From Brevinema_A sp051649605 (lineage in GTDB: Bacteria; Spirochaetota; Brevinematia; Brevinematales; Brevinemataceae): a DNA stretch of 64,000 nucleotides. A model generated the notes under the pieces. The model was given only the letters and a program-made list of their open reading frames with translations, was not told the origin of the DNA and did no database searches. Positions within the stretch are counted from its first letter, which is position 1. Each line of letters starts with the position of its first letter. Shown here piece by piece: positions 18,680 through 26,381 of this stretch. The stretch is from assembly GCA_051649605.1 (NCBI GenBank), contig JBOFHK010000017.1:1-64000 (forward strand), in the 5' to 3' direction. The translations under genes were made by a program, and so were the position numbers.

Positions 18680-19243
18680 CTATTGTGATTCTTCTGGAAT
18701 ATCTTGTAAAAAGGGCTTAAATAACTTTGTCTGTTCAGAATTTTTACCGTGGATTAAACAACATAAGGAAATAATAAGTTTTTGTAAGGCAATTGTAATC
18801 ATTAACAATAAAGAAACAGGAATAACACTTAATACAACCCCCATACTGAGAGGTATTTGGGTTAAGCTTACCAAAAAACCATTTTTTACGGATAAGATTG
18901 CGTAGGGATACCAAGTTAAACCTGTAAATACGATAAATAATACGTAAAGTATTTCTAAAATATATTGTATTTTAGTACCGACAAAACGATCTGATAATAA
19001 AGTCATGGAGATATTTTGATTACTGTAGACAAGATAAGGCAAGCAAAGATAAGCCATCCATAACATAAGATAAACAGCAACTTCTTCAGCCCAAGGCAAT
19101 GGAGAATTAAAGAAATACCTTAGCAATACTTGAATAACAATAAGAACGGTCATTACTATTAAAAAGAATGTTGCCATATTTACGAAAAATCGACAAAAGA
19201 GTTTATGAATATGATCCACCCCAAAAAGAATTTTTGAAATCAT
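18680..19243 (-). CDS. dctQ: TRAP transporter small membrane subunit (DctQ)
   Basis: A 187-aa membrane protein with four hydrophobic segments and the DctQ pattern (VLLRYFFNSPLPWAEEVAVYLMLWMAYL). It partners DctM. I chose the ATG at 19243 with GGGAGG just upstream; a GTG 15 nt earlier is part of the same ribosome-binding stretch and unlikely to be used. It is the first gene of the sulfoquinovose operon. A LacI-type palindrome lies 20 nt before the start codon and a TTGACT/TATACT promoter before that. Confidence 0.9.
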   Translation of the reverse strand: MISKILFGVDHIHKLFCRFFVNMATFFLIVMTVLIVIQVLLRYFFNSPLPWAEEVAVYLMLWMAYLCLPYLVYSNQNISMTLLSDRFVGTKIQYILEILYVLFIVFTGLTWYPYAILSVKNGFLVSLTQIPLSMGVVLSVIPVSLLLMITIALQKLIISLCCLIHGKNSEQTKLFKPFLQDIPEESQ

Positions 19244-19262
19244 CCTGCCCTCCCTCACAATA

Positions 19263-19278
19263 TGTAAAACGTTTTACA
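19263..19278. promoter_or_regulatory. LacI-type operator of the sulfoquinovose operon
   Basis: A perfect 16-bp palindrome TGTAAAACGTTTTACA with the central CG typical of LacI-family sites. It lies downstream of the operon promoter and 20 bp before dctQ, where a bound repressor would block elongation or initiation. The LacI-family gene is adjacent. Confidence 0.8.
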
Positions 19279-19292
19279 AAAACTATATTATT

Positions 19293-19320
19293 AGTATAAA
19301 ATAAGATGTAATAAAGTCAA
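19293..19320 (-). promoter_or_regulatory. Promoter of the sulfoquinovose operon
   Basis: On the minus strand TTGACT (19315-19320) and TATACT (19293-19298) are separated by 16 bp. Transcription would start near 19286, just upstream of the palindromic operator. Confidence 0.7.
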
Positions 19321-19424
19321 TATGAATTTTCTTTATTATTTTATTTCTTTTAAAGATTTGTGATACAATAAATTATGAGAAATATAATAGGATGTGTTCA
19401 TTATAAAATTAAAAAAGCGATAGT

Positions 19425-20441
19425 TTATAGTGAAAAATTTCTATTCAAACTACCTCTTTCAATGAAGAGCGATGAGACAAAATGGATTCCTGTTTGGGAT
19501 TTATTTTCTACAATATTTTGATGAGTGGCGTTTACAGCTTTCTGTGTAATTTCCTTGATTGAAAAACTCATCGAACTAAGTTGAGGGGTGGTATAAGTTG
19601 TTGCGGATATTCCTCCGATACTTCCTACGCCCACATCGTTGCCTGGTTTTATCCCTAATTTTAATAATTGATTGATGGTATAAATACCTTTAATATCATC
19701 TTTGGTGATTATGGCATCAGGTTTAGAATCTAAACTCATGATTTCTTGGATGGATTGTTCTAGTTTTTTTCGTTCTTCGCAGTATCCAAAAATTATTGGC
19801 TCATGATCCTGTAATTCATGAATAGCATTGCGATAACCTTCTAATCGTTGCTGACATACGATATAGTCCAAGTCTCCGCTTAAAAAAGCAATTTTTTTAT
19901 ATCCTAGATGGTGAATCTGCTTTACGAGATTGAAGGTATCTTTGATATTATCGTTATCAACACAATAAATTTTGTTTTGGTATTGTTCTAATGTTCCAAT
20001 TGTTGTAACAGGAATATTATTTTCGATAAAACATTCTAAGAGGCTTAGATCACTTCTACTAGCTAAAAATAATACCCCTGCAAGTTGTTTTGTTTTTACT
20101 AGAGATCGGAGTTCTTTAGATTCGTCGTTATGATGTTGAAAAAAAACCATTGTATGATAGCCATATTCTTTTAATGCTTGAGATATATAAGGTAAAGCTT
20201 CGATAACGGTAGGGTGGTGGATTTCGTCATAAGAAAAATTAATCACTAGTGCTACTAAATTAGAGTGTCCCCTCAATCCAGAAGCACTAATATTAGGGAT
20301 ATAGCCTAATGTTTCGGCGGCCTTTAAAACAGATTCTCGTGTTTTACTATGGACACGATTAGGGGTGTGGTATACAAAAGATACAGTTGTCGTAGATACG
20401 CCAGCTAAACGGGCAACGTCTCTAATAGAAATTTTCTTCAT
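19425..20441 (-). CDS. LacI-family transcriptional regulator of the sulfoquinovose operon
   Basis: A 338-aa repressor with an N-terminal helix-turn-helix (ISIRDVARLAGVSTTTVSF) and hinge followed by a periplasmic-binding-like sensor domain (about 60-335). Inducer in this context is probably sulfoquinovose or a pathway intermediate (inference). The start at 20441 is the methionine just before the HTH. A more distal in-frame ATG at 20483 lies upstream of the -35 box and would not be transcribed from the promoter seen here. No Shine-Dalgarno precedes 20441; the -10 box ends only 6 nt before the ATG, so the mRNA looks leaderless. Confidence 0.88.
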   Translation of the reverse strand: MKKISIRDVARLAGVSTTTVSFVYHTPNRVHSKTRESVLKAAETLGYIPNISASGLRGHSNLVALVINFSYDEIHHPTVIEALPYISQALKEYGYHTMVFFQHHNDESKELRSLVKTKQLAGVLFLASRSDLSLLECFIENNIPVTTIGTLEQYQNKIYCVDNDNIKDTFNLVKQIHHLGYKKIAFLSGDLDYIVCQQRLEGYRNAIHELQDHEPIIFGYCEERKKLEQSIQEIMSLDSKPDAIITKDDIKGIYTINQLLKLGIKPGNDVGVGSIGGISATTYTTPQLSSMSFSIKEITQKAVNATHQNIVENKSQTGIHFVSSLFIERGSLNRNFSL

Positions 20442-20447
20442 AAATCT

Positions 20448-20476
20448 ATTATAATTCTTTCTTATAACAGTGTCAA
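20448..20476 (-). promoter_or_regulatory. Consensus promoter of the LacI-type gene, leaderless start
   Basis: A perfect TTGACA (20471-20476), 17-bp spacer and perfect TATAAT (20448-20453) lie on the minus strand. The ATG at 20441 begins 7 nt downstream of the -10 box, at the expected transcription start. Confidence 0.75.
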
Positions 20477-20560
20477 ATATCATCTATTAGAGAGTGAAAT
20501 ATAGAATAATATTCTTTTTAGCTTATAAGGATTTATCTTTTAAATGGACGAGATTTTTAC

Positions 20561-20595
20561 AAAAAAACCTGATTTATTATTAAATAAATCAGGTT
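20561..20595 (-). terminator. Terminator of the tRNA-Cys/tRNA-Leu transcript
   Basis: A 13-bp stem AACCTGATTTATT (20566-20578) with its complement (20583-20595) is followed on the minus strand by a run of T residues, just downstream of tRNA-Leu. Confidence 0.75.
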
Positions 20596-20601
20596 AAAAT
20601 T

Positions 20602-20685
20602 TGCTCGGGGCGGGACTTGAACCCGCACACTCTAATGAGCGAGGGATTTTAAGTCCCTTGTGTCTACCAGTTTCACCACCCGAGC
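20602..20685 (-). tRNA. tRNA-Leu (UAA)
   Basis: An 84-nt cloverleaf including the discriminator A. The acceptor stem is GCTCGGG/CCCGAGC. The anticodon stem AGGGA/TCCCT encloses loop CTTAAAA (anticodon UAA), and a long variable arm and GGTTCAAGTCC T-arm follow. The variable arm fits a class II tRNA. CCA is not encoded. Co-transcribed with tRNA-Cys. Confidence 0.95.
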
Positions 20686-20713
20686 AGGATAAACTGTTTT
20701 TTTTAAATGAGCT

Positions 20714-20785
20714 AGGGGATAGTCAGAATCGAACTGACGAGTAGAGGATTTGCAGTCCCCGGCCTTACCACTTGGCTATATCCCC
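20714..20785 (-). tRNA. tRNA-Cys (GCA)
   Basis: A 72-nt cloverleaf with acceptor stem GGGGATA/TATCCCC, anticodon loop CTGCAAA (anticodon GCA), T-loop GTTCGATTC and the discriminator U expected for tRNA-Cys. CCA is not encoded. First gene of the two-tRNA unit. Confidence 0.95.
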
Positions 20786-20796
20786 AATTATCTAAT

Positions 20797-20825
20797 ATAT
20801 TAGCATATTTTTATTATATAGTCAA
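20797..20825 (-). promoter_or_regulatory. Promoter of the tRNA unit
   Basis: TTGACT (20820-20825) and TAATAT (20797-20802) are separated by 17 bp, with a TGC extension before the -10, about 12 nt upstream of tRNA-Cys. The remaining 20826-20961 shows nothing recognisable. Confidence 0.7.
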
Positions 20826-20961
20826 GAATCTCAATCAAAATATTATAAAAATATCAAATAAAACCTATGGAAAAGCATATTTTATATATAATCAGGCTAT
20901 TTTTAATGACAAGTATGCTTAACTAAAATAATCATGGTGAGGCTTGGATAAATATATTTAT

Positions 20962-21255
20962 TTATAAGATTTGTGTTAATTCTAAAGTGTGAAATTTTTT
21001 GTATAATTTTCCAATCTGAGGGATATATTCTTGGAAATATTCAGAATTTTGATGCTCTTGGACGTGTTTCTCACTTTTCCAAATTTCCCATACGATAAAT
21101 TTATTAGGATTATGGAGATCTTCTAAAAGACGGAATTCGATATTCCCCTCTGTTTTACGGATTTTAGAAGAGAGAAATTCTACTAAAATAAAAAATTCGT
21201 CTCTATCTTTAGGATCAATTTCTACTTGGATACAAAAAAAATAGGGTTTGTCCAT
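20962..21255 (-). CDS. Antibiotic biosynthesis monooxygenase (ABM/YgiN-like) protein
   Basis: A 97-aa single-domain protein of the dimeric alpha/beta barrel ABM family. Pattern features are an N-terminal VEIDPKDRDEFFILVEFLSS, then EGNIEFRLLEDLHNPNKFIVWEIWKSEKHVQEHQNSEYF, the core of YgiN-type quinol monooxygenases. Some relatives oxidise quinols, others have unknown small-molecule roles. It stands alone, between the tRNA unit and a divergent stomatin-like gene. Confidence 0.8.
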   Translation of the reverse strand: MDKPYFFCIQVEIDPKDRDEFFILVEFLSSKIRKTEGNIEFRLLEDLHNPNKFIVWEIWKSEKHVQEHQNSEYFQEYIPQIGKLYKKFHTLELTQIL

Positions 21256-21289
21256 ATATTGCCTCTGAATTTATATAAGATTTTTTATC

Positions 21290-21317
21290 TTGACTTTTAT
21301 TTAAAATATACTATAAT
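21290..21317 (+). promoter_or_regulatory. Promoter of the stomatin-like gene
   Basis: TTGACT (21290-21295) and TATAAT (21312-21317) with a 16-bp spacer. The resulting 5' UTR is about 115 nt. Confidence 0.65.
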
Positions 21318-21437
21318 TATAGGTAATATTTCAAGATTTTTTAGTATTTGCTTTATAATTTTAAAGGACATTATAACATATTATTGATTTTGATTTATCG
21401 GGATAATATAAATATCCTAAAGTAAATTAAGGAGCAT

Positions 21438-22418
21438 TTGATGATTACTATTCTTATTTTATTGGTTCTTATGGGGACTTTTTTAGTCTTATCCATCAAA
21501 ATCGTTCAACAAGGTCAGACAATTTTGATCGAGCGTCTCGGTAAATTCCATGTCCAATTAGGGGCTGGATTAAATTTTATTTTTCCTATTTTAGATGCTC
21601 CTAGGATGATTCGTTGGCGGATTTCTGTTTATCGGAATAATAAATATATGTACATGGAACAAAATACCCCTTATATTGATCTAAGGGAAACTGTTTATGA
21701 TTTTCCTGCTCAATCGGTTATTACCAAAGATAACGTAGGGATTAAAATTAATGCAGTACTGTACTACCAAATTATGGATGCCCCAAAAGCTGTTTACGAA
21801 ATTGCTGATCTTCCTCAAGCGATCGAAAAATTAACACAAACAACGCTTAGAAATTTAATCGGGGAATTAGAGTTGGATCAGACACTCTCTTCGCGGGATC
21901 TTATTAACAATAAACTCCAGTTAATTCTTGATGAAGCGACTGATAAATGGGGTATTAAAATTAATAGAGTCGAGCTTCAAGATATTTCTCCACCTGCTGA
22001 TATTCAGCAAGCAATGGAAAAACAAATGAGAGCGGAACGAGAAAAACGGGAAATGATTCTTCGTGCCGAAGGGGAAAAACAAGCTGCTATTTTGACTGCT
22101 GAAGGAGAAAAACAAGCTCGTATCCGCGAAGCAGAAGGCTTTAAAGAATCAGAGGTCTTAAGAGCCCAAGGATTTGCCGAAGCTCGTGAGCGGATTGCAA
22201 AGGCTGAATCTGAAGGTTTACGTTTATTATCAGAAAATCTTACTGGTAATGTTGATCCTTCTGGTTATATGGTTTCCTTACGCTATATAGAAACATTAAA
22301 AGAACTAGGGTCTGCAGGCAATAAAACTATTATGATGCCTTATGAAGCATCTGCTCTGATGGGTGTGTTAGGATCTGTAAAAGATGCTTTGGTAGATTCT
22401 GCTAAACCACTAAATTAA
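21438..22418 (+). CDS. SPFH/stomatin-like protein
   Basis: A 326-aa membrane-anchored SPFH (band 7) protein of the stomatin/QmcA type. It has one N-terminal transmembrane segment (about 3-20) and an SPFH domain (about 20-190, with ERLGKFHVQLGAGLNFIFP). An alpha-helical coiled coil with repeated AEGEKQA-type units (about 195-255) and a hydrophobic C-terminal part follow. Such proteins form ring- or cage-like microdomains that hold membrane proteases or channels. The usual NfeD partner gene is not next to it. The ATG follows AAGGAG. The gene is a single unit, ending at a strong hairpin. Confidence 0.92.
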   Translation: MMITILILLVLMGTFLVLSIKIVQQGQTILIERLGKFHVQLGAGLNFIFPILDAPRMIRWRISVYRNNKYMYMEQNTPYIDLRETVYDFPAQSVITKDNVGIKINAVLYYQIMDAPKAVYEIADLPQAIEKLTQTTLRNLIGELELDQTLSSRDLINNKLQLILDEATDKWGIKINRVELQDISPPADIQQAMEKQMRAEREKREMILRAEGEKQAAILTAEGEKQARIREAEGFKESEVLRAQGFAEARERIAKAESEGLRLLSENLTGNVDPSGYMVSLRYIETLKELGSAGNKTIMMPYEASALMGVLGSVKDALVDSAKPLN

Positions 22419-22439
22419 TTCTTTTTCATCATCATACTT

Positions 22440-22484
22440 GTAAAAACACTTCTTATTTAATAAAATAATAAGAAGTGTTTTTAC
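22440..22484 (+). terminator. Terminator of the stomatin-like gene
   Basis: An 18-bp perfect stem starting GTAAAAACACTTCTTATT (22440-22457) with its complement at 22467-22484. The 3' arm contains a T-run. Confidence 0.8.
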
Positions 22485-22551
22485 GTTAGAAATCCTGTTC
22501 AAAATCTATATGATTTTTAAATCTTTCCGATAATATATGAGGAGGGATTTA

Positions 22552-24126
22552 ATGATTTTATTAATTAAGAATATTGCAACAGTGCTATTTATTGCTTTTC
22601 TAATGCTTGTTAGCTTGGTAATTCCTACCTCAGCTTTGCTTAATAATCCTATTTTTGATAATCATGATGTTCAATCTTTTTATTTTGATAACACGAAAAT
22701 CTTTCGGAGTAGTGGATTTTCGCTTTCTAATGTTAATCAACAACGAGTACTTGTTGCTAGTCCTGAGCAAGAAACTCCTTCTTTATATGATTTGTATCTT
22801 GATTTTGATGACCAAGATTTTACTAATAACTATACGATCCTTAAGGATAATTATGAAAAGAATTTTTTACAAAAACAAAAAGGCGAACGCTCTGCTAAGT
22901 TTGTTTCTAAAGAAAACTCTATTATTTTATTTCCCAAATCAGAATCAATTCTTAAAAATAATACGATCCAAAATTTCACCGTTTCTTTTTATCTATATCC
23001 CTATCGCACTGGTGAAGGGGTACAGTATATTGTATCTTACGAGGGTTATTACACCAATTCTGTGTCAGAAGTGCGACCATTTGGATTTAGTATCACCATA
23101 GAAAAAGGAATTGTAAATTATTCTTTTACGAATTTTTTTATCGATGAAGAAGGAATATATCATAGTTTTGAGTTGCAAGAACAGCAACCTTTAATCAATA
23201 CACAATGGGAACAACATACGCTGGTTGTGGATATAACAAAAAGTATAATTAAAATCTATCGTAATCATATTGAGCAAGATACAGTTTTTGTCCGTCAAAA
23301 TAACGTATTCAATGGAAGACGGCTCTATCCTTCTCCTCAATTTGCCAAAATTGAGAATATACCATTTACAATAGGGAGAAATGGGATTTTTTCCTTAGAT
23401 AGTTTTGTTATTTATCGGGATTCGATTACTAATTTTATGGAATATACCCCTAATAAAAAATTATTTTTTGAAACAGATGTCTTCTGTATTTCTCGAAATG
23501 TTTCTTCATTATATGAAATGAATATAAATGTATCCTCAACAAACGAATACTACCGATTGGCTTATCGGATTAGTAATTCTTATTTTCTTCCAGATACTCA
23601 GACGATTGATAAACCTTGGATTTATATTGATCCTACAAAAAAACAGTTTCCCCCTTCTCAATCTCAAGGAAAATATATCCAGTGGCGTGTTGAATATATC
23701 ACCGCTACAGAAGAATCGAATCAACCGTTCTATATTAAAGATATTTTTGCCCGTTTTAAAGAAACATATGACCCAAGTACAATCCAAATTAATTCGGTAT
23801 TGGCAAAAGATGGAGCGATAGAGATTTCTTGGCAGACACTTCCTAATGATTTAGTGGTCTCTTACGAAATTTATTATGGGAATTGCCCTAATTATTATTT
23901 TGGTAAAGCCGAAGTATCCCCTCAATCTCCTATTGTTATTGATGTTGCCAAATCGTCTGTATCTCAAAATATAGCATATATTTTGGAAGGTTTAGATAAC
24001 GAAATCCCCTATTATATTTCTATCCGAGCTAAAGATATTTATGGTCAGTATGGTTCTTTCTCTCCAGAAATTGTTTCAAGACCATCTTCGGTTAAAAATG
24101 ATTTTGGATATAGCATAGGACGTTAA
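22552..24126 (+). CDS. Exported LamG-like/fibronectin type III protein
   Basis: A 524-aa protein with an N-terminal hydrophobic signal (about 5-30). A middle concanavalin/LamG-like domain (about 120-300, with strands such as NFTVSFYLYPYRTGEG and QWEQHTLVVDI, ending FTIGRNGIFSLDSFVIY) follows. The C-terminal domain (about 415-515) is of fibronectin type III kind (AIEISWQTLPNDLVVSYEIYYG, IPYYISIRAKD). Probably periplasmic or surface-exposed, with a binding role to carbohydrate or matrix. I chose the ATG at 22552 because AGGAGGG lies just before it; the in-frame ATG at 22537 includes that site. It precedes the GT80 gene but each has its own terminator. Confidence 0.6.
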   Translation: MILLIKNIATVLFIAFLMLVSLVIPTSALLNNPIFDNHDVQSFYFDNTKIFRSSGFSLSNVNQQRVLVASPEQETPSLYDLYLDFDDQDFTNNYTILKDNYEKNFLQKQKGERSAKFVSKENSIILFPKSESILKNNTIQNFTVSFYLYPYRTGEGVQYIVSYEGYYTNSVSEVRPFGFSITIEKGIVNYSFTNFFIDEEGIYHSFELQEQQPLINTQWEQHTLVVDITKSIIKIYRNHIEQDTVFVRQNNVFNGRRLYPSPQFAKIENIPFTIGRNGIFSLDSFVIYRDSITNFMEYTPNKKLFFETDVFCISRNVSSLYEMNINVSSTNEYYRLAYRISNSYFLPDTQTIDKPWIYIDPTKKQFPPSQSQGKYIQWRVEYITATEESNQPFYIKDIFARFKETYDPSTIQINSVLAKDGAIEISWQTLPNDLVVSYEIYYGNCPNYYFGKAEVSPQSPIVIDVAKSSVSQNIAYILEGLDNEIPYYISIRAKDIYGQYGSFSPEIVSRPSSVKNDFGYSIGR

Positions 24127-24150
24127 TTTGTGTACTGTTAAAAACTTTAT

Positions 24151-24190
24151 GAAAAATAAACAGCTCTTATTAAAGAGCTGTTTATTTTTC
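24151..24190 (+). terminator. Terminator after the LamG/FN3 gene
   Basis: An 18-bp perfect stem, GAAAAATAAACAGCTCTT (24151-24168) with complement at 24173-24190, ending in a T-run. Confidence 0.8.
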
Positions 24191-24301
24191 ATCTTAGTAT
24201 TGTAATTATTAAATAAAATTATTATAATGTTATGATAATCTTTAAAATCAATAAATTCATTAATATGGTAAAAATAAAATATCAAAGGATTGTAAGAAAT
24301 T

Positions 24302-25540
24302 ATGCGAAAAATAATTATTTCATTGCTAATTTTTATCGTAAACTGTTCAGTTTCCAAGCCAGGTACTCCTTTAGGAGTGGGTTCAACTCCAAAATTTGAA
24401 GCTCTTGTTCCGACATCAGATTATGTAATCTACTACGACAATGCAACACTTCCCACCCTTTATATGAGCTTACATATGCAGACACACACGAAAGAAAGTT
24501 ATCTCTATATGGGGCGACCAACTATAGATTCTCAAAAACTCCCAAGTCATGTACAACTAATTGCACCTATTGGCGATGTCACTTCTGGGGATCAAGAAAT
24601 GCGTAAAAAAATTACTGAACTTAATCAAGTAAACCCCAACGCAACATTTACCCTCTATATTAATGAGAATCGTTTTGGTCGGGTCTTTAATTATTTTTAT
24701 CGACAAGGGATCGCTAAGGATCGAGTAAAAATTGTACAAATGACTGATGGAACATTTACTTATACGTCGTGGAAGAACCACTTTTCTTCTAGTACTGGGT
24801 ATGCAAAATGGCAAGAATTAGAAAAGGATTTTATTAGAGAATATAATCAAGATAGTACTGTACAAGTCGATGCAGAAGGATTATTTGCCGATAAGGGAAA
24901 AAATTACGCTCCTGTAACTCTTAAAAAGGAATATACTTACTGGCTTCAGTGGCCAGAACTGCTTGTATCTGATAGTACAGATCTGAAAAATTATCTCAAT
25001 CACAATAGTAGTCGTTATTATAAAGTAGATCCTTTGGCTTACTATCAATCCCTAAATCAAGCACAGCAACAAAATATCATCCGTTTAATGGGATTGGATA
25101 AAAAATGGGCAATGAACGAAGGGGATGGTACTTTGGATGACCAAACAATTGGTGAAGTTTTGGATGCTTCTCCAAAACCAAATATTATTGTTACAGGTAC
25201 GAACCCTTATGGAAATACTACGGACAACTTAATTAAAAAAGTTAAAGCTCAGTATGGTGATGGTTATGATTATTTTTTTAAGGGTCATCCTGCAGATCGT
25301 ACAAAACCGTTAGATACTTCTATAACAGTCTTACCATTCCAGCTTCCAATGGAGGCGATTATTTGGGTTTATGGGAATAATATTCAGGTGTTAGGAGGTT
25401 ACCAATCTTCCTTATATATGAATGCTCCTAAAACAATGAAGAAATTTTTCTTTGTTTCGTCTGCGTCTGGGATTACGATCGCTCCTTTGGACTTGATGTA
25501 TCAACAGGGCTTACTAGGTGAAGTAGAATTTATTAATTAA
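24302..25540 (+). CDS. GT80-like sialyltransferase lipoprotein
   Basis: A 412-aa protein that aligns by eye over its length with the Pasteurella/Photobacterium GT80 sialyltransferases. Matching blocks are YYDNATLPTLYM (45-56), the catalytic-Asp block VQMTDGTFTY (D149, family YDDGS), YYQSLNQAQQQNIIRLMGL (247-265), IIVTGTNPYGNTTD (295-308), the CMP-binding FFKGHP (H329) and GGYQSSLYM (S369-S370). These enzymes transfer sialic acid from CMP-sialate to galactosides. The N terminus is a signal with a relaxed lipobox (FIVNC, Cys15), so it is probably a membrane lipoprotein, as some GT80 enzymes are. No CMP-sialate synthetase is in the window. The acceptor and linkage are unknown. Confidence 0.85.
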   Translation: MRKIIISLLIFIVNCSVSKPGTPLGVGSTPKFEALVPTSDYVIYYDNATLPTLYMSLHMQTHTKESYLYMGRPTIDSQKLPSHVQLIAPIGDVTSGDQEMRKKITELNQVNPNATFTLYINENRFGRVFNYFYRQGIAKDRVKIVQMTDGTFTYTSWKNHFSSSTGYAKWQELEKDFIREYNQDSTVQVDAEGLFADKGKNYAPVTLKKEYTYWLQWPELLVSDSTDLKNYLNHNSSRYYKVDPLAYYQSLNQAQQQNIIRLMGLDKKWAMNEGDGTLDDQTIGEVLDASPKPNIIVTGTNPYGNTTDNLIKKVKAQYGDGYDYFFKGHPADRTKPLDTSITVLPFQLPMEAIIWVYGNNIQVLGGYQSSLYMNAPKTMKKFFFVSSASGITIAPLDLMYQQGLLGEVEFIN

Positions 25541-25551
25541 AAAATCTATTT

Positions 25552-25600
25552 AATCAACAAAACAGTACAGTATTTATAATACTGTACTGTTTTGTTGATT
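25552..25600. terminator. Bidirectional terminator, perfect 22-bp stem
   Basis: A fully paired 22-bp stem (25552-25573 with 25579-25600) lies between the convergent GT80 and UPF0309 genes, with A- and T-runs on either side of the core ACAGTACAGTAT. Confidence 0.8.
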
Positions 25601-25634
25601 AAGGTTTATTCTCAACTTGTATGTTTGGATACCA

Positions 25635-26381
25635 TTAAATATAGTGAATTTGATCTTTATATTGATTAAATAATTGGTAGTTATATTCCATAGCCTTGTC
25701 CATATTTCCACTCTTGATAATAGGAGGAACAACTCCTTTGGCGAGCATAGCGTTTACATATTCTATCAAAAGAATATTAGAAATTGTCAACGCTACAATA
25801 GAAGAGGTAGGAGCGATTTTGGCATCTACTCCTTCTATTTTAATGCAGGCATCTCCCGTTTCTACATGATTATTAATCATAATATCGGCGATTTCATCTA
25901 GTTTTTTCCCAGATGAATGCCTTGACGTGACACTTCCAGAGTATTGTTTACTAAATAAACCTGCTACATATACATTCTTTTCCTTGGCGGATAAAGCTAA
26001 TTCTACTACTGCTGGATTACGCCCTGATACTGAATGGATTAAAAGAAAATCACCTTCTTTTAATGGATAAGAGTCTGATAACAAATACCCCACCCCTTCT
26101 GTTTGTTCATATCGACTTGTCATATAGAGAGGCTTAAAATCTAATCGCATATTTGGGTGAAAAATCCCGTTAAATACAGCACACCCCCCAGCCCGATAGA
26201 TCATTTCTTGAGTAACAACATCAGAATGAGTTGCTCCAAAAAACCATATATTATTTCCTCTGATTGTGGTATCTGACATGATACTGGCCAATTGTATCAG
26301 TTTACTACTTTCTGTATTAATAGCTTTCTTTTGTAATTCTATAACATGTGTTAAATATTGTAATGATTGTTGAGAAACTAT
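25635..26381 (-). CDS. UPF0309 SIS-domain protein with unusual start codon
   Basis: A SIS-domain phosphosugar-binding protein of the UPF0309 type. The frame shows FFGATHSDV, the sugar-phosphate-binding SVSGRN, the family hallmark TSRHSSGKKL and the C-terminal PPIIKSGNMDKAMEYNYQLF. The first usable ATG/GTG/TTG is the TTG at 26291, but that would remove the family's N-terminal helix. The open frame continues upstream through SQQSLQYLTHVIELQKKAI to an ATA codon at 26381, 5 nt after a strong GGAGG. I place the start there (about 248 aa, the family length). It could instead be a mutated or misread ATG. It is the last gene of the PTS operon; such proteins isomerise or bind amino-sugar or sugar phosphates. 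Confidence 0.75.
   Translation of the reverse strand: MVSQQSLQYLTHVIELQKKAINTESSKLIQLASIMSDTTIRGNNIWFFGATHSDVVTQEMIYRAGGCAVFNGIFHPNMRLDFKPLYMTSRYEQTEGVGYLLSDSYPLKEGDFLLIHSVSGRNPAVVELALSAKEKNVYVAGLFSKQYSGSVTSRHSSGKKLDEIADIMINNHVETGDACIKIEGVDAKIAPTSSIVALTISNILLIEYVNAMLAKGVVPPIIKSGNMDKAMEYNYQLFNQYKDQIHYI

Noticed and set aside
9540..19243. TRAP transporter read as a sialic acid (SiaPQM) importer because a sialyltransferase-like gene is nearby
   Set aside because: The TRAP genes are interleaved with sulfoquinovose enzymes in one operon; no sialate lyase, kinase or epimerase is present, and the GT80 gene is in a separate unit 5 kb away.
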